A stretch of 21,405 nucleotides of DNA, from assembly GCA_046262015.1 (NCBI GenBank), contig JBHENN010000099.1, forward strand, positions 1 through 21,405. The letters are read 5' to 3'. The translations under genes and the position numbers were made by a program. Below the pieces are notes generated by a model, which ran no database searches, was not told the origin of the DNA, and saw nothing but the letters and a program-made list of their open reading frames with translations. Positions 1 to 6,665 of this stretch are shown piece by piece (within the stretch, counting starts at the first letter, position 1; every line of letters begins with the position of its first letter). This stretch comes from JBHENN01 sp046262015. Lineage in GTDB: Bacteria > Actinomycetota > CADDZG01 > WHSQ01.

Positions 1-2
1 CG

Positions 3-785
3 GTCCGCTTCCTCCAGCCCGCCGGGCCGGCGGAGCTGACGCTCGAAGCGCAGGCGGCGTTCGGCCCCGGCGTGACCCACGTCGTCGTGGCCGGTGGCGA
101 CGGGACCGTCAACTCGGTGGTCAATGCGCTCGGGGCGCACGTCGGCGCGACCGAATGGGGGTTGATCCCGATGGGCACGGGCAACGATCTCGCCCGCACC
201 CTCGGCCTCCCCGCCGATCCCGTGCAGGCCGCCGGCGTGGTGGTGAGCGGACGGGTGGTCGACCTCGACGTGTGCCGCGCATCCGGCGGAGGCGTCGAGC
301 GGCTGTTCGTGAACGCCTGCATGGGCGGGATCGCGGTGGAGGTGGACGCCGTGGTGGATGACTCGATGAAGGAGCGCCTCGGTGCGTTGGCGTTCTGGTT
401 GGGCGGTGCCAAGGCGGCCGCACGCCTCGAACGGTTCGTCGCGATCGTGAACGGCACCGAGGTGCCCGATTGCGTGGCCGTCGGCGTCGGCAACGGGCGC
501 ACCTGCGGTGGAGGCATCGAGGTGTGGCCCCAGGCGCGCCCCGACGATGGTGTGCTGGACGGGTGCGCCTTGCCCGCAGCGAGCGTGCCGGCGGCGGTGA
601 GGCTGGCCGTGAAGGTGAAGACCGGCGGGCATGAGCAGCTGCCCGGCGTCGCGATGGTCAGCGCGCCGCGCATCGCCATCGACGCGCGCCCCGGGATCGA
701 GCTCAACGTCGACGGCGAGCTGGTCGGCCTGCGGACGCCGGCCACCTTCGAGCCCGTGGCTAGCGCGATGATCCGGGTTCCCTGA
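3..785 (+). CDS. Diacylglycerol kinase family lipid kinase (5' partial)
   Basis: This is the C-terminal 260 codons of a lipid kinase of the DAGK/YegS/DgkB family, which phosphorylates diacylglycerol or related lipids with ATP at the membrane face. The reading frame is open from the window edge, so the true start lies upstream; an internal GTG at 72 is not a credible start because conserved sequence precedes it. The nucleotide-binding motif GGDGTVN is at visible residues 31-37 and is followed by MGTGNDLARTLGLP, the second signature of the DAGK catalytic domain. The C-terminal half contains the usual beta-sandwich, with an 'LNVDGELVG' stretch near the end. It converges on ydcF with 13 bp between the stops. 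The exact lipid substrate cannot be told from the sequence. Confidence 0.9.
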   Translation, partial: VRFLQPAGPAELTLEAQAAFGPGVTHVVVAGGDGTVNSVVNALGAHVGATEWGLIPMGTGNDLARTLGLPADPVQAAGVVVSGRVVDLDVCRASGGGVERLFVNACMGGIAVEVDAVVDDSMKERLGALAFWLGGAKAAARLERFVAIVNGTEVPDCVAVGVGNGRTCGGGIEVWPQARPDDGVLDGCALPAASVPAAVRLAVKVKTGGHEQLPGVAMVSAPRIAIDARPGIELNVDGELVGLRTPATFEPVASAMIRVP

Positions 786-798
786 GCACTCGCGCGCG

Positions 799-1389
799 TC
801 AGCGCTGCAACAACTCGTAAGCCATGAGCGACACGATCTCGTGCACCAGCTCGCGGGCCTTGGTGGCGCGACTCCGGTTCAACACGACGTAGGAAGCCGG
901 GCTTGCATAGGCGTGCTCGAAACCGAGGTCGGTCGCGATCCTCTTTATGCGCTCGGAATGGAGAGGGTCCGAGACGAGGAGCACGCTGTCCACCTCGTTC
1001 TCCTGGGCGATCGCTCGCACGCCCTGGAGGCTCTGCAGGGTCGTGCGGCCGCTGCTCTCGTGCAGGATGTCGGCGGCGTCGATCTCCAGGCCCTCGAGGT
1101 AGGCCGCACCCGCCTCGCCCTCGCTGAAGCGATCGCCGGGTCTCTTGCCGCCGGTGACGATCACCATGCCGGAGAGCTGCTCCTTGTAGAGGTACGCCGC
1201 ATGGTCCAGGCGCGCCTTGAACACCGGCGAGGGCTCGCCGTCGTACTGCGCCGCGCCGAGGACGACGATGGCGTCGGCGCCCCGGAGCTCGTCGTGATGC
1301 GACTGCTCCCATACCCGGTAGCCGAGCCACGCCGGGTAGGCCAGGGCGAGGACCAGGACGAGGACGAGGGACCGCAGCAGCTTTCTCAC
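799..1389 (-). CDS. YdcF/SanA/ElyC-family membrane-anchored protein (DUF218)
   Basis: This 196-residue protein belongs to the YdcF/SanA/ElyC family. These are envelope-associated proteins of poorly defined biochemistry, linked to envelope integrity or vancomycin sensitivity in enterobacteria. One N-terminal hydrophobic segment (about residues 5-22) looks like an uncleaved signal anchor, which would leave the rest outside the membrane. Family signatures are 'GADAIVVLGA' after the anchor, 'VTGGK' mid-protein, 'ESSGRTTLQSL' and 'LLVSDPLHSERI' in the second half. The start is GTG, 12 bp after the sdhB stop on the same strand, so it is probably the last gene of the sdh operon. That position may be incidental; nothing links it to respiration. 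Confidence 0.85.
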   Translation of the reverse strand: MRKLLRSLVLVLVLALAYPAWLGYRVWEQSHHDELRGADAIVVLGAAQYDGEPSPVFKARLDHAAYLYKEQLSGMVIVTGGKRPGDRFSEGEAGAAYLEGLEIDAADILHESSGRTTLQSLQGVRAIAQENEVDSVLLVSDPLHSERIKRIATDLGFEHAYASPASYVVLNRSRATKARELVHEIVSLMAYELLQR

Positions 1390-1401
1390 GGCCCGGCGAG
1401 C

Positions 1402-2106
1402 CTAGAACGACTCGAACAGCGCGGCGCGCTTGACCTCCTGGATCGCCCGGGTGACCTTGATGCCCCGGGGGCATGCCTGTGTGCAGTTGAAGGCGGTCCT
1501 GCACCTGAACGCCCCGTCCTTCTCGGACAGGATCTCGAGGCGCTTGCGGGCGCCCGCATCGCGTGAGTCGAATATGAAGCGGTGCGCGTTCACTATGGCG
1601 GCGGGGCCGACGTACTCCTGGTCGGCCCAGAAGATCGGGCACGAGGTCGTGCACGCCGCGCACAGGATGCACTTGGTGGTGTCGTCGTAGCGGGTGCGCT
1701 CGCCGGGGCTCTGGAGGCGCTCCCGCGCCGGCTCCATCTCGTTGGGGTCGGGGACCAGCCACGGCATCACGGCCCGGTACCCCGCGAAGAACGGCTCCAT
1801 GTCGACGATGAGGTCCTTCATGACAGGAAGGCCCCGGATCGGCTCGACGGTGATCGGTTGGGTGAGATCCTTCACCAGCACCTTGCAGGCCAGCACGTTC
1901 ACCCCGTTCACGACCATCGCGTCCGAGCCGCAGATGCCGTGTCCGCACGAGCGTCGCAAGGCGAGTGACGAGTCTGCGTACCACTTGACCTGATGCAGCG
2001 CGTCGAGCAGCCGGTCCATCGGCTCGGCCTCGACCGTGTACTCCTCGAAATGGGGATGTTCGTCCCGCTCGGGGTTGAAGCGCAGGATCTTCAGGCGAAC
2101 GTCCAT
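1402..2106 (-). CDS. sdhB: Succinate dehydrogenase iron-sulfur subunit
   Basis: SdhB passes electrons from the SdhA flavin to quinone through three iron-sulfur clusters on the cytoplasmic face of complex II. The [2Fe-2S] ligands are C54, C59, D62 and C74, with Asp in the third position as in E. coli SdhB. The [4Fe-4S] motif CILCAACTTSCP gives C146, C149 and C152. The [3Fe-4S] set is C156, C202 and C208, with C212 completing the [4Fe-4S] set. The length of 234 residues is normal for the family. The ATG start lies 8 bp after the sdhA stop, and the upstream GAGAGGAAG is rather distant for a ribosome binding site, so translational coupling to sdhA is likely. Confidence 0.97.
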   Translation of the reverse strand: MDVRLKILRFNPERDEHPHFEEYTVEAEPMDRLLDALHQVKWYADSSLALRRSCGHGICGSDAMVVNGVNVLACKVLVKDLTQPITVEPIRGLPVMKDLIVDMEPFFAGYRAVMPWLVPDPNEMEPARERLQSPGERTRYDDTTKCILCAACTTSCPIFWADQEYVGPAAIVNAHRFIFDSRDAGARKRLEILSEKDGAFRCRTAFNCTQACPRGIKVTRAIQEVKRAALFESF

Positions 2107-2114
2107 AGAGATCG

Positions 2115-3851
2115 TCAGTACTTCCTCTCGACCGGTAGGTACCGGCCCATCGTGACGTCCTTGTAGCTCAGCTCGGCACCCCCGTCGGCTGTCTTCGTGA
2201 TGAACGTGTGCTTCAGCCAGTGCTCATCCTCCCGCAACTGGTGGTCCTCGCGGTAATGGCCGCCCCGGCTCTCCGTCCGAGCGCGGGCGGACACGACTAG
2301 GGCCTCGGCCATGTCGAGCAGGAAGCCGAGCTCGATGTGCTCGATCATCTCGGTGTTGTAGATCTTGCTGCGGTCGCGCACGCGTGTCTGCGCATAGCGG
2401 CGTTGCAGGTCCTGCAGCGTGGCGCCGACATCGGCGAGCGACTCCTCGGTGCGCACCACCGATGCCTTGCTCATCATCTCCTCTTGAAGGCGGTAGCGGA
2501 TCGGCGCGGTCCTCTCGGGACCGCCGCCCTCGGTGAGTCCGGCGAGCCATCTCTCGGTCTTGGTCTCGATCCCGTCGGGCAGCTCGGGGAGGGGGTGCGT
2601 CGCGGCGTGCTCGGCCATGGCGATACCGCCCCGCCGGCCGAACACGACGATGTCGAGCAGCGAATTCGTCCCCAGCCGGTTCGCTCCGTGGACCGACACG
2701 CACGCGCACTCCCCGGCGGCAAAGAATCCGGGGATCACCTGGCCGGTGGCGTCTCGCAGGACCTCGGCCTGCACGTTGGTCGGGATGCCACCCATCGCGT
2801 AGTGCGCGGTGGGGACGATGGGCACACCCTCCTTGAGCGGATCTATGTCGAGGTAGGTGCGGGAGAACTCCGTGATGTCGGGGAGCTTGGACTCGACCAC
2901 CTCCGGGTCGACCTCGGTCAGGTCGAGGAGGATGTAGTCCTTCTTGGGCCCTGCCCCACGCCCCTGCTCGATCTCGAAGAACTCCGCGCGGGACACCATG
3001 TCGCGCGGCGCGAGATCCTTGATGGTGGGGGCGTAGCGCTCCATGAATCGCTCACCGTCGGCGTTGCGCAGGATGCCACCTTCGCCGCGGGTGGCCTCGG
3101 AGAGCAAGATGCCGAGGCCGTAGAGGCCGGTCGGGTGGAACTGGAAGAACTCCATGTCCTCGAGTGGCAGGCCGGCGCGGTAGACGACCCCGGGCCCGTC
3201 CCCGGTGAGCGCGTGTGCGTTCGACGTGATCTTGAACATCTTGCCGTACCCGCCCGTCGCGAAGAGGACCGACTTCGCGTGGAAGACGTGCAGTTGTCCG
3301 GTCGCCAGCTCGTAGGCGACGATGCCGGCGCACGCGTCGTCGACCATGATGAGGTCCAGCACGAAGAACTCGTTGAAGAACTCGACGCCTTCCTTGTTGC
3401 ACTGCTGGTAGAGGGTCTGCAGGATCATGTGGCCCGTGCGATCGGCTGCGTAGCACGCCCGGCGAACGGCGGCCTCCCCGTGGTTGCGCGTGTGCCCGCC
3501 GAATCGCCTCTGGTCGATCTTGCCCTCGGGCGTCCGGTTGAACGGAAGCCCCATACGCTCGAGATCGATCACCGAGTCGACCGCCTCCTTGCACATGATG
3601 TCGACCGCGTCCTGGTCGGCGAGGAAGTCGGACCCTTTGACGGTGTCGAACGCGTGCCACTCCCACGAGTCCTCCTCGACGTTGGCGAGTGCCGCGCACA
3701 TCCCGCCCTGCGCCGCGCCGGTGTGCGACCGTGTCGGATAGAGCTTGGAGACGACCGCGGTCTTCACCCTCGTTCCCGCTTCGAGGGCGGCGCGCAGGCC
3801 GGCTCCTCCGGCGCCCACGATGACGGCGTCGTACGTGTGGAATATCGCCAA
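2115..3851 (-). CDS. sdhA: Succinate dehydrogenase flavoprotein subunit
   Basis: SdhA oxidises succinate to fumarate with covalent FAD in the TCA cycle and respiratory chain. The Rossmann motif GAGGAG is at residues 13-18, and H43 in RSHTGAAQGG is the expected flavinylation histidine. Substrate motifs include FQFHPTGLYG, ATRGEGG, PTAHYAMGG and HGANRLGTNSL. I choose the TTG at 3851 (MAIFHTYDAVIVGAGG), giving 578 residues, the usual size. It sits 8 bp after the sdhD stop with AGGG upstream. The longest in-frame ORF starts at 4190, but its first 113 codons overlap sdhD in another frame and have no SdhA similarity, so that start is a trap for automated callers. Confidence 0.96.
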   Translation of the reverse strand: MAIFHTYDAVIVGAGGAGLRAALEAGTRVKTAVVSKLYPTRSHTGAAQGGMCAALANVEEDSWEWHAFDTVKGSDFLADQDAVDIMCKEAVDSVIDLERMGLPFNRTPEGKIDQRRFGGHTRNHGEAAVRRACYAADRTGHMILQTLYQQCNKEGVEFFNEFFVLDLIMVDDACAGIVAYELATGQLHVFHAKSVLFATGGYGKMFKITSNAHALTGDGPGVVYRAGLPLEDMEFFQFHPTGLYGLGILLSEATRGEGGILRNADGERFMERYAPTIKDLAPRDMVSRAEFFEIEQGRGAGPKKDYILLDLTEVDPEVVESKLPDITEFSRTYLDIDPLKEGVPIVPTAHYAMGGIPTNVQAEVLRDATGQVIPGFFAAGECACVSVHGANRLGTNSLLDIVVFGRRGGIAMAEHAATHPLPELPDGIETKTERWLAGLTEGGGPERTAPIRYRLQEEMMSKASVVRTEESLADVGATLQDLQRRYAQTRVRDRSKIYNTEMIEHIELGFLLDMAEALVVSARARTESRGGHYREDHQLREDEHWLKHTFITKTADGGAELSYKDVTMGRYLPVERKY

Positions 3852-3859
3852 CTCAGCCC

Positions 3860-4270
3860 TCAGCCGGCCTCGAACGTGACTACCACGGCGGTCCCCATGA
3901 TCATGAGGACGACCGTGGACGAATACAGCAACCCCTTGGCGGTGGTCCGGAGCCCGGGTCTGCGGACGTAGTCGTCGATGATGATCCGAAGCCCATTCGC
4001 TCCGTGGAGCAAGGCCAGCACCAGCATGATCCAGTCGAAGGTCTTCCAGCCGACGTTCTCCCAGCGCCGCGCGACGAACTCGAAGTCGACTCGGTCGACG
4101 CCGGTGCCGACCAGGTGCATGACGTAGAGATGGATCAACACGAGGAACAACAACACGACGCCCGAGATGCGCATGAAGAACCACCACCACACCTCGCGTG
4201 ACGCGGGACGCCTATCGGCGGTGAACGCGACCGGCTTGTTCTTGCGGTAGATGTCTTCGACGGACGCCAC
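3860..4270 (-). CDS. sdhD: Succinate dehydrogenase membrane anchor subunit SdhD
   Basis: This 136-residue membrane protein is the quinone/heme-side anchor of complex II. Three hydrophobic segments are visible, at about residues 28-53, 74-97 and 108-132. The first holds RISGVVLLFLVLIHLY and the second LLHGANGLRIIIDDY. Each supplies a candidate heme or quinone histidine, and both resemble mycobacterial SdhD as I recall it. The start is GTG with no Shine-Dalgarno sequence; a TAGGAT box lies 8 nt upstream, suggesting a leaderless or nearly leaderless transcript. It is the first gene of the operon. The expected sdhC partner is absent immediately upstream, where only 55 bp separate it from divergent mutB. 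Confidence 0.9.
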   Translation of the reverse strand: MASVEDIYRKNKPVAFTADRRPASREVWWWFFMRISGVVLLFLVLIHLYVMHLVGTGVDRVDFEFVARRWENVGWKTFDWIMLVLALLHGANGLRIIIDDYVRRPGLRTTAKGLLYSSTVVLMIMGTAVVVTFEAG

Positions 4271-4278
4271 GGAGGCGC

Positions 4279-4284
4279 ATCCTA
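4279..4284 (-). promoter_or_regulatory. Putative -10 box for the sdhDAB operon
   Basis: The minus strand reads TAGGAT (TANNNT) here, ending 8 nt before the sdhD GTG. No ribosome binding site lies between, which fits leaderless or near-leaderless transcription common in Actinobacteria. No convincing TTGACA-like -35 is found at normal spacing. Assigned by pattern only. Confidence 0.5.
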
Positions 4285-4313
4285 CCTGCGGGTCGGTCGC
4301 GCCCGGCGGCGAC

Positions 4314-4319
4314 TAGCAT
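4314..4319 (+). promoter_or_regulatory. Putative -10 box for mutB
   Basis: TAGCAT (TANNNT) ends 6 nt before the GTG start of the mutase, exactly where a leaderless transcript would place the -10 element. No Shine-Dalgarno sequence precedes the start. It lies 29 bp from the divergent sdhD box, so the two promoters share one 55-bp intergenic region. No good -35 is visible. Confidence 0.5.
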
Positions 4320-4325
4320 GGGTCC

Positions 4326-5903
4326 GTGGACCAAGTAAGGCGGACCGATTCCGGTATCGAGATACAGCCGGTATACGGGCCGGAGCACCCGATCGACGCC
4401 GAGAATGACCTCGGCGCGCCGGGCGCGTTCCCGTTCACCCGCGGCGTCTACGACGGCATGTATCGCAGCCGGCTCTGGACGATGCGTCAGTACGCGGGCT
4501 TCGGCGGCGCCGAGGAGACGAACGAACGCTTCCGCTACCTCCTGGCCGCGGGCCAGACGGGTCTGTCGGTCGCGTTCGACCTGCCCACCCAGATGGGCTA
4601 CGACTCCGATCATCCACGAGCCGCCGCCGAGGTCGGCCGGGTCGGCGTTGCGATCGATTCCCTCGCCGACATGGAGACGCTGCTTGCGGGGATCCCTCTT
4701 GCGGACGTTTCGACGTCGATGACGATCAACGCGACCGCGGCGATATTGCTGCTTCTCTACGAGCTCGTCGCGGAGAAGCAAGGCGTCCCTCCCGAGAAGA
4801 TCACGGGGACGACCCAGAACGACATCCTGAAGGAATACACGGCGCGTGGGACCTATATCTATCCACCGCGTCCCTCGATGCGCATCGTCACCGACCTGTT
4901 CGCCTACTGCCGGAAGCGCCTGCCTCGGTGGAACACGATCTCGATCTCCGGCTATCACATGCGCGAGGCGGGTAGCACCGCCGTGCAGGAGGTCGCGTTC
5001 ACGATCGCCGACGGCATCGCCTACGTCGAGGCTGCCCTCGCGGCCGGTCTCGACGTGGACGACTTCGCCCCCCGCCTCTCGTTCTTCTTCGCGTGTCACA
5101 TGAACTTCTTCGAGGAGGTAGCCAAGTTCCGTGCGGCGCGCCGCCTGTGGGCACGCGTCATGAAGGAGCGCTTCGACGCCCGCAACCCGCGCTCGCTGAT
5201 GCTGCGCTTCCACACCCAGACCGGCGGTGCGACCCTCACCGCCCAACAGCCCGAGAACAACATCGTGCGGACCACCATCGAGGCGCTGGCCGCGGTGCTG
5301 GGAGGCACCCAGTCATTGCACACGAACTCGTTCGACGAGGCTCTCGCGCTGCCGAGCGAGAAGGCCGCGCGCATCGCATTGCGCACCCAACAGATCATCG
5401 GCTTCGAGAGCGGCGTGCCCGATACCGCCGACCCCCTCGGCGGATCGTGGTTCGTGGAGTCGCTGACCGATGAGATAGAGGAGCGAGCGCGCGACTACCT
5501 CGCGCGTATCGACGCGCTGGGAGGAGCGATCGAGGCCATAGAGTCGGGCTGGATGAAGGCGGAGATCGAGGAGTCCGCCTTCAGCATCAACAGCGCGCTG
5601 GAAGCGGCAGAGAGAGTGGTGGTGGGCGTCAACCGTTTCACGATCGACCACGAGGAGCCGGTCGAGCTGTACGAGCTCGACCGCGAGCTGGCAGCTCGCC
5701 AGCAGGCCCGACTCGAGAAGATCAGGTCGGAGCGAGACCAGGCTGCGGTCGAGGCCGGCTTGAAGTCTTTAGAGGAGGCCGCCCGCGGCGACGACAACCT
5801 CCTTCATCCGATGCGCGACGCCCTTGCGGCGTACGCCACCCTCGGCGAGGTGTCCGATGTCCTGCGCGGCGTGTTCGGCGAGTACCAGGTCCAGGTCGCC
5901 TGA
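4326..5903 (+). CDS. Methylmalonyl-CoA mutase catalytic (large) subunit, without B12 domain
   Basis: This is a 525-residue acyl-CoA mutase catalytic subunit (TIM barrel), which interconverts methylmalonyl-CoA and succinyl-CoA using adenosylcobalamin. The opening RTDSGIEIQPVY and the block SVAFDLPTQMGYDSDHP are family hallmarks. Residues that separate methylmalonyl-CoA mutases from isobutyryl-CoA mutases point to the former: Y56 in RQYAGF (Tyr89 of the P. shermanii enzyme), R174 in ARGTYIYPP (Arg207) and H211 in SGYHM (His244). The protein stops before the C-terminal cobalamin-binding domain. A separate small subunit must therefore be encoded outside this window, as in archaeal-type split mutases. 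The GTG start is supported by the immediate RTDSGIE homology. Ethylmalonyl-CoA or another branched substrate is not excluded. Confidence 0.92.
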   Translation: MDQVRRTDSGIEIQPVYGPEHPIDAENDLGAPGAFPFTRGVYDGMYRSRLWTMRQYAGFGGAEETNERFRYLLAAGQTGLSVAFDLPTQMGYDSDHPRAAAEVGRVGVAIDSLADMETLLAGIPLADVSTSMTINATAAILLLLYELVAEKQGVPPEKITGTTQNDILKEYTARGTYIYPPRPSMRIVTDLFAYCRKRLPRWNTISISGYHMREAGSTAVQEVAFTIADGIAYVEAALAAGLDVDDFAPRLSFFFACHMNFFEEVAKFRAARRLWARVMKERFDARNPRSLMLRFHTQTGGATLTAQQPENNIVRTTIEALAAVLGGTQSLHTNSFDEALALPSEKAARIALRTQQIIGFESGVPDTADPLGGSWFVESLTDEIEERARDYLARIDALGGAIEAIESGWMKAEIEESAFSINSALEAAERVVVGVNRFTIDHEEPVELYELDRELAARQQARLEKIRSERDQAAVEAGLKSLEEAARGDDNLLHPMRDALAAYATLGEVSDVLRGVFGEYQVQVA

Positions 5904-6577
5904 TGGCGCTCGACCGCGTCGCGGTGATCGGCGGGACCGGTGAGGAAGGCTTCGGCCTGTCCTGCCGGTGGGCCTCGGCCGGGATCGAGGTGGTGATCGG
6001 ATCGCGCGATGCCGGGCGGGCCGACGAGGCCGCCGGCCGCCTCCGCGCTCTGGTCCCCGACGCCCGCGTGAGCGGTCTCGAGAACGGCGCCGCGGCGGCC
6101 TCGTGCCGGGTACTCGTAGTGACGGTCCCCTTCTCGGGGGTGGTCCCGATCTACAAGAGCATCGCCGACCACCTGACGCCCGACTCGATCGTGATCGACG
6201 GCACGGTACCGGTCGAGGCGTCTCTCGGCGGCAAGGCCACCCACGTGTTCGGCGTCTGGGAGGGCTCGGCCGCGCAGCTCGCCCTCGCGTTCCTTCCGAA
6301 AGGCACGAAGATGTGCGGCGCGTTCCACACGCTCTCGGCGACGGCGTTGGCAGAGCTCGACGAGGCCCTCGAAGGCGACGTGCTCGCATGCGGGTCCAAA
6401 GAGGGCAAGAAGGCCGTGCGGGCGCTCGCCGAAGCGATCCCTAACCTTCGCTTCGTCGACGCAGGCCCACTCGAGAACGCCCGCATCATCGAGCCGATCA
6501 CCGCGCTCTTGATCGGCATCAACCATCGCTATCAGACCGATCGCGCAGGCATCGCGATCACCGGCCTTCCGGACTGA
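5903..6577 (+). CDS. npdG: F420-dependent NADP reductase (Fno/NpdG family)
   Basis: This 224-residue protein matches NADPH-dependent F420 reductase, which exchanges hydride between NADPH and coenzyme F420 in the cytoplasm. The N-terminal nucleotide-binding loop is VAVIGGTGEEGFGLSCRWA (from residue 6), with IGSRD at the end of the second strand providing the NADP phosphate contact. The middle LVVTVPFSG and the C-terminal half ending in INHRYQTDRAGIAITG are typical of the family. The ATG overlaps the mutB stop as TGATG, so the two are translationally coupled. This implies the organism makes F420, consistent with Actinobacteria. The functional link to the mutase is not obvious. Confidence 0.9.
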   Translation: MALDRVAVIGGTGEEGFGLSCRWASAGIEVVIGSRDAGRADEAAGRLRALVPDARVSGLENGAAAASCRVLVVTVPFSGVVPIYKSIADHLTPDSIVIDGTVPVEASLGGKATHVFGVWEGSAAQLALAFLPKGTKMCGAFHTLSATALAELDEALEGDVLACGSKEGKKAVRALAEAIPNLRFVDAGPLENARIIEPITALLIGINHRYQTDRAGIAITGLPD

Positions 6578-6665
6578 GATGCCTTTGGCTTGCTCGGCGT
6601 ATCAACCGCCTAGGTGGGCCATCTTCGGACATCCCTCGTGAGTTACCGGCTCACTCGCGTGCGCA

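Noticed and set aside
2337..3971. Long plus-strand ORF (about 540 codons) opposite sdhA
   Set aside because: It is a GC-bias shadow of sdhA: no recognisable domains and no ribosome site, and sdhA on the other strand is certain. The same applies to the long antisense ORFs at 10085-11662 and 13091-14605.
3852..4190. N-terminal extension of sdhA to 4190
   Set aside because: The extra 113 codons overlap sdhD in another frame and resemble no SdhA. The TTG at 3851 gives the standard length and a normal intergenic gap.
6638..6654. Hairpin GTGAG...CTCAC between convergent npdG and biotin carboxylase genes as a terminator
   Set aside because: The stem is only 5 bp with a 7-nt loop and no U-run on either strand. 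Termination must occur somewhere in this 88-bp gap but I cannot place it.
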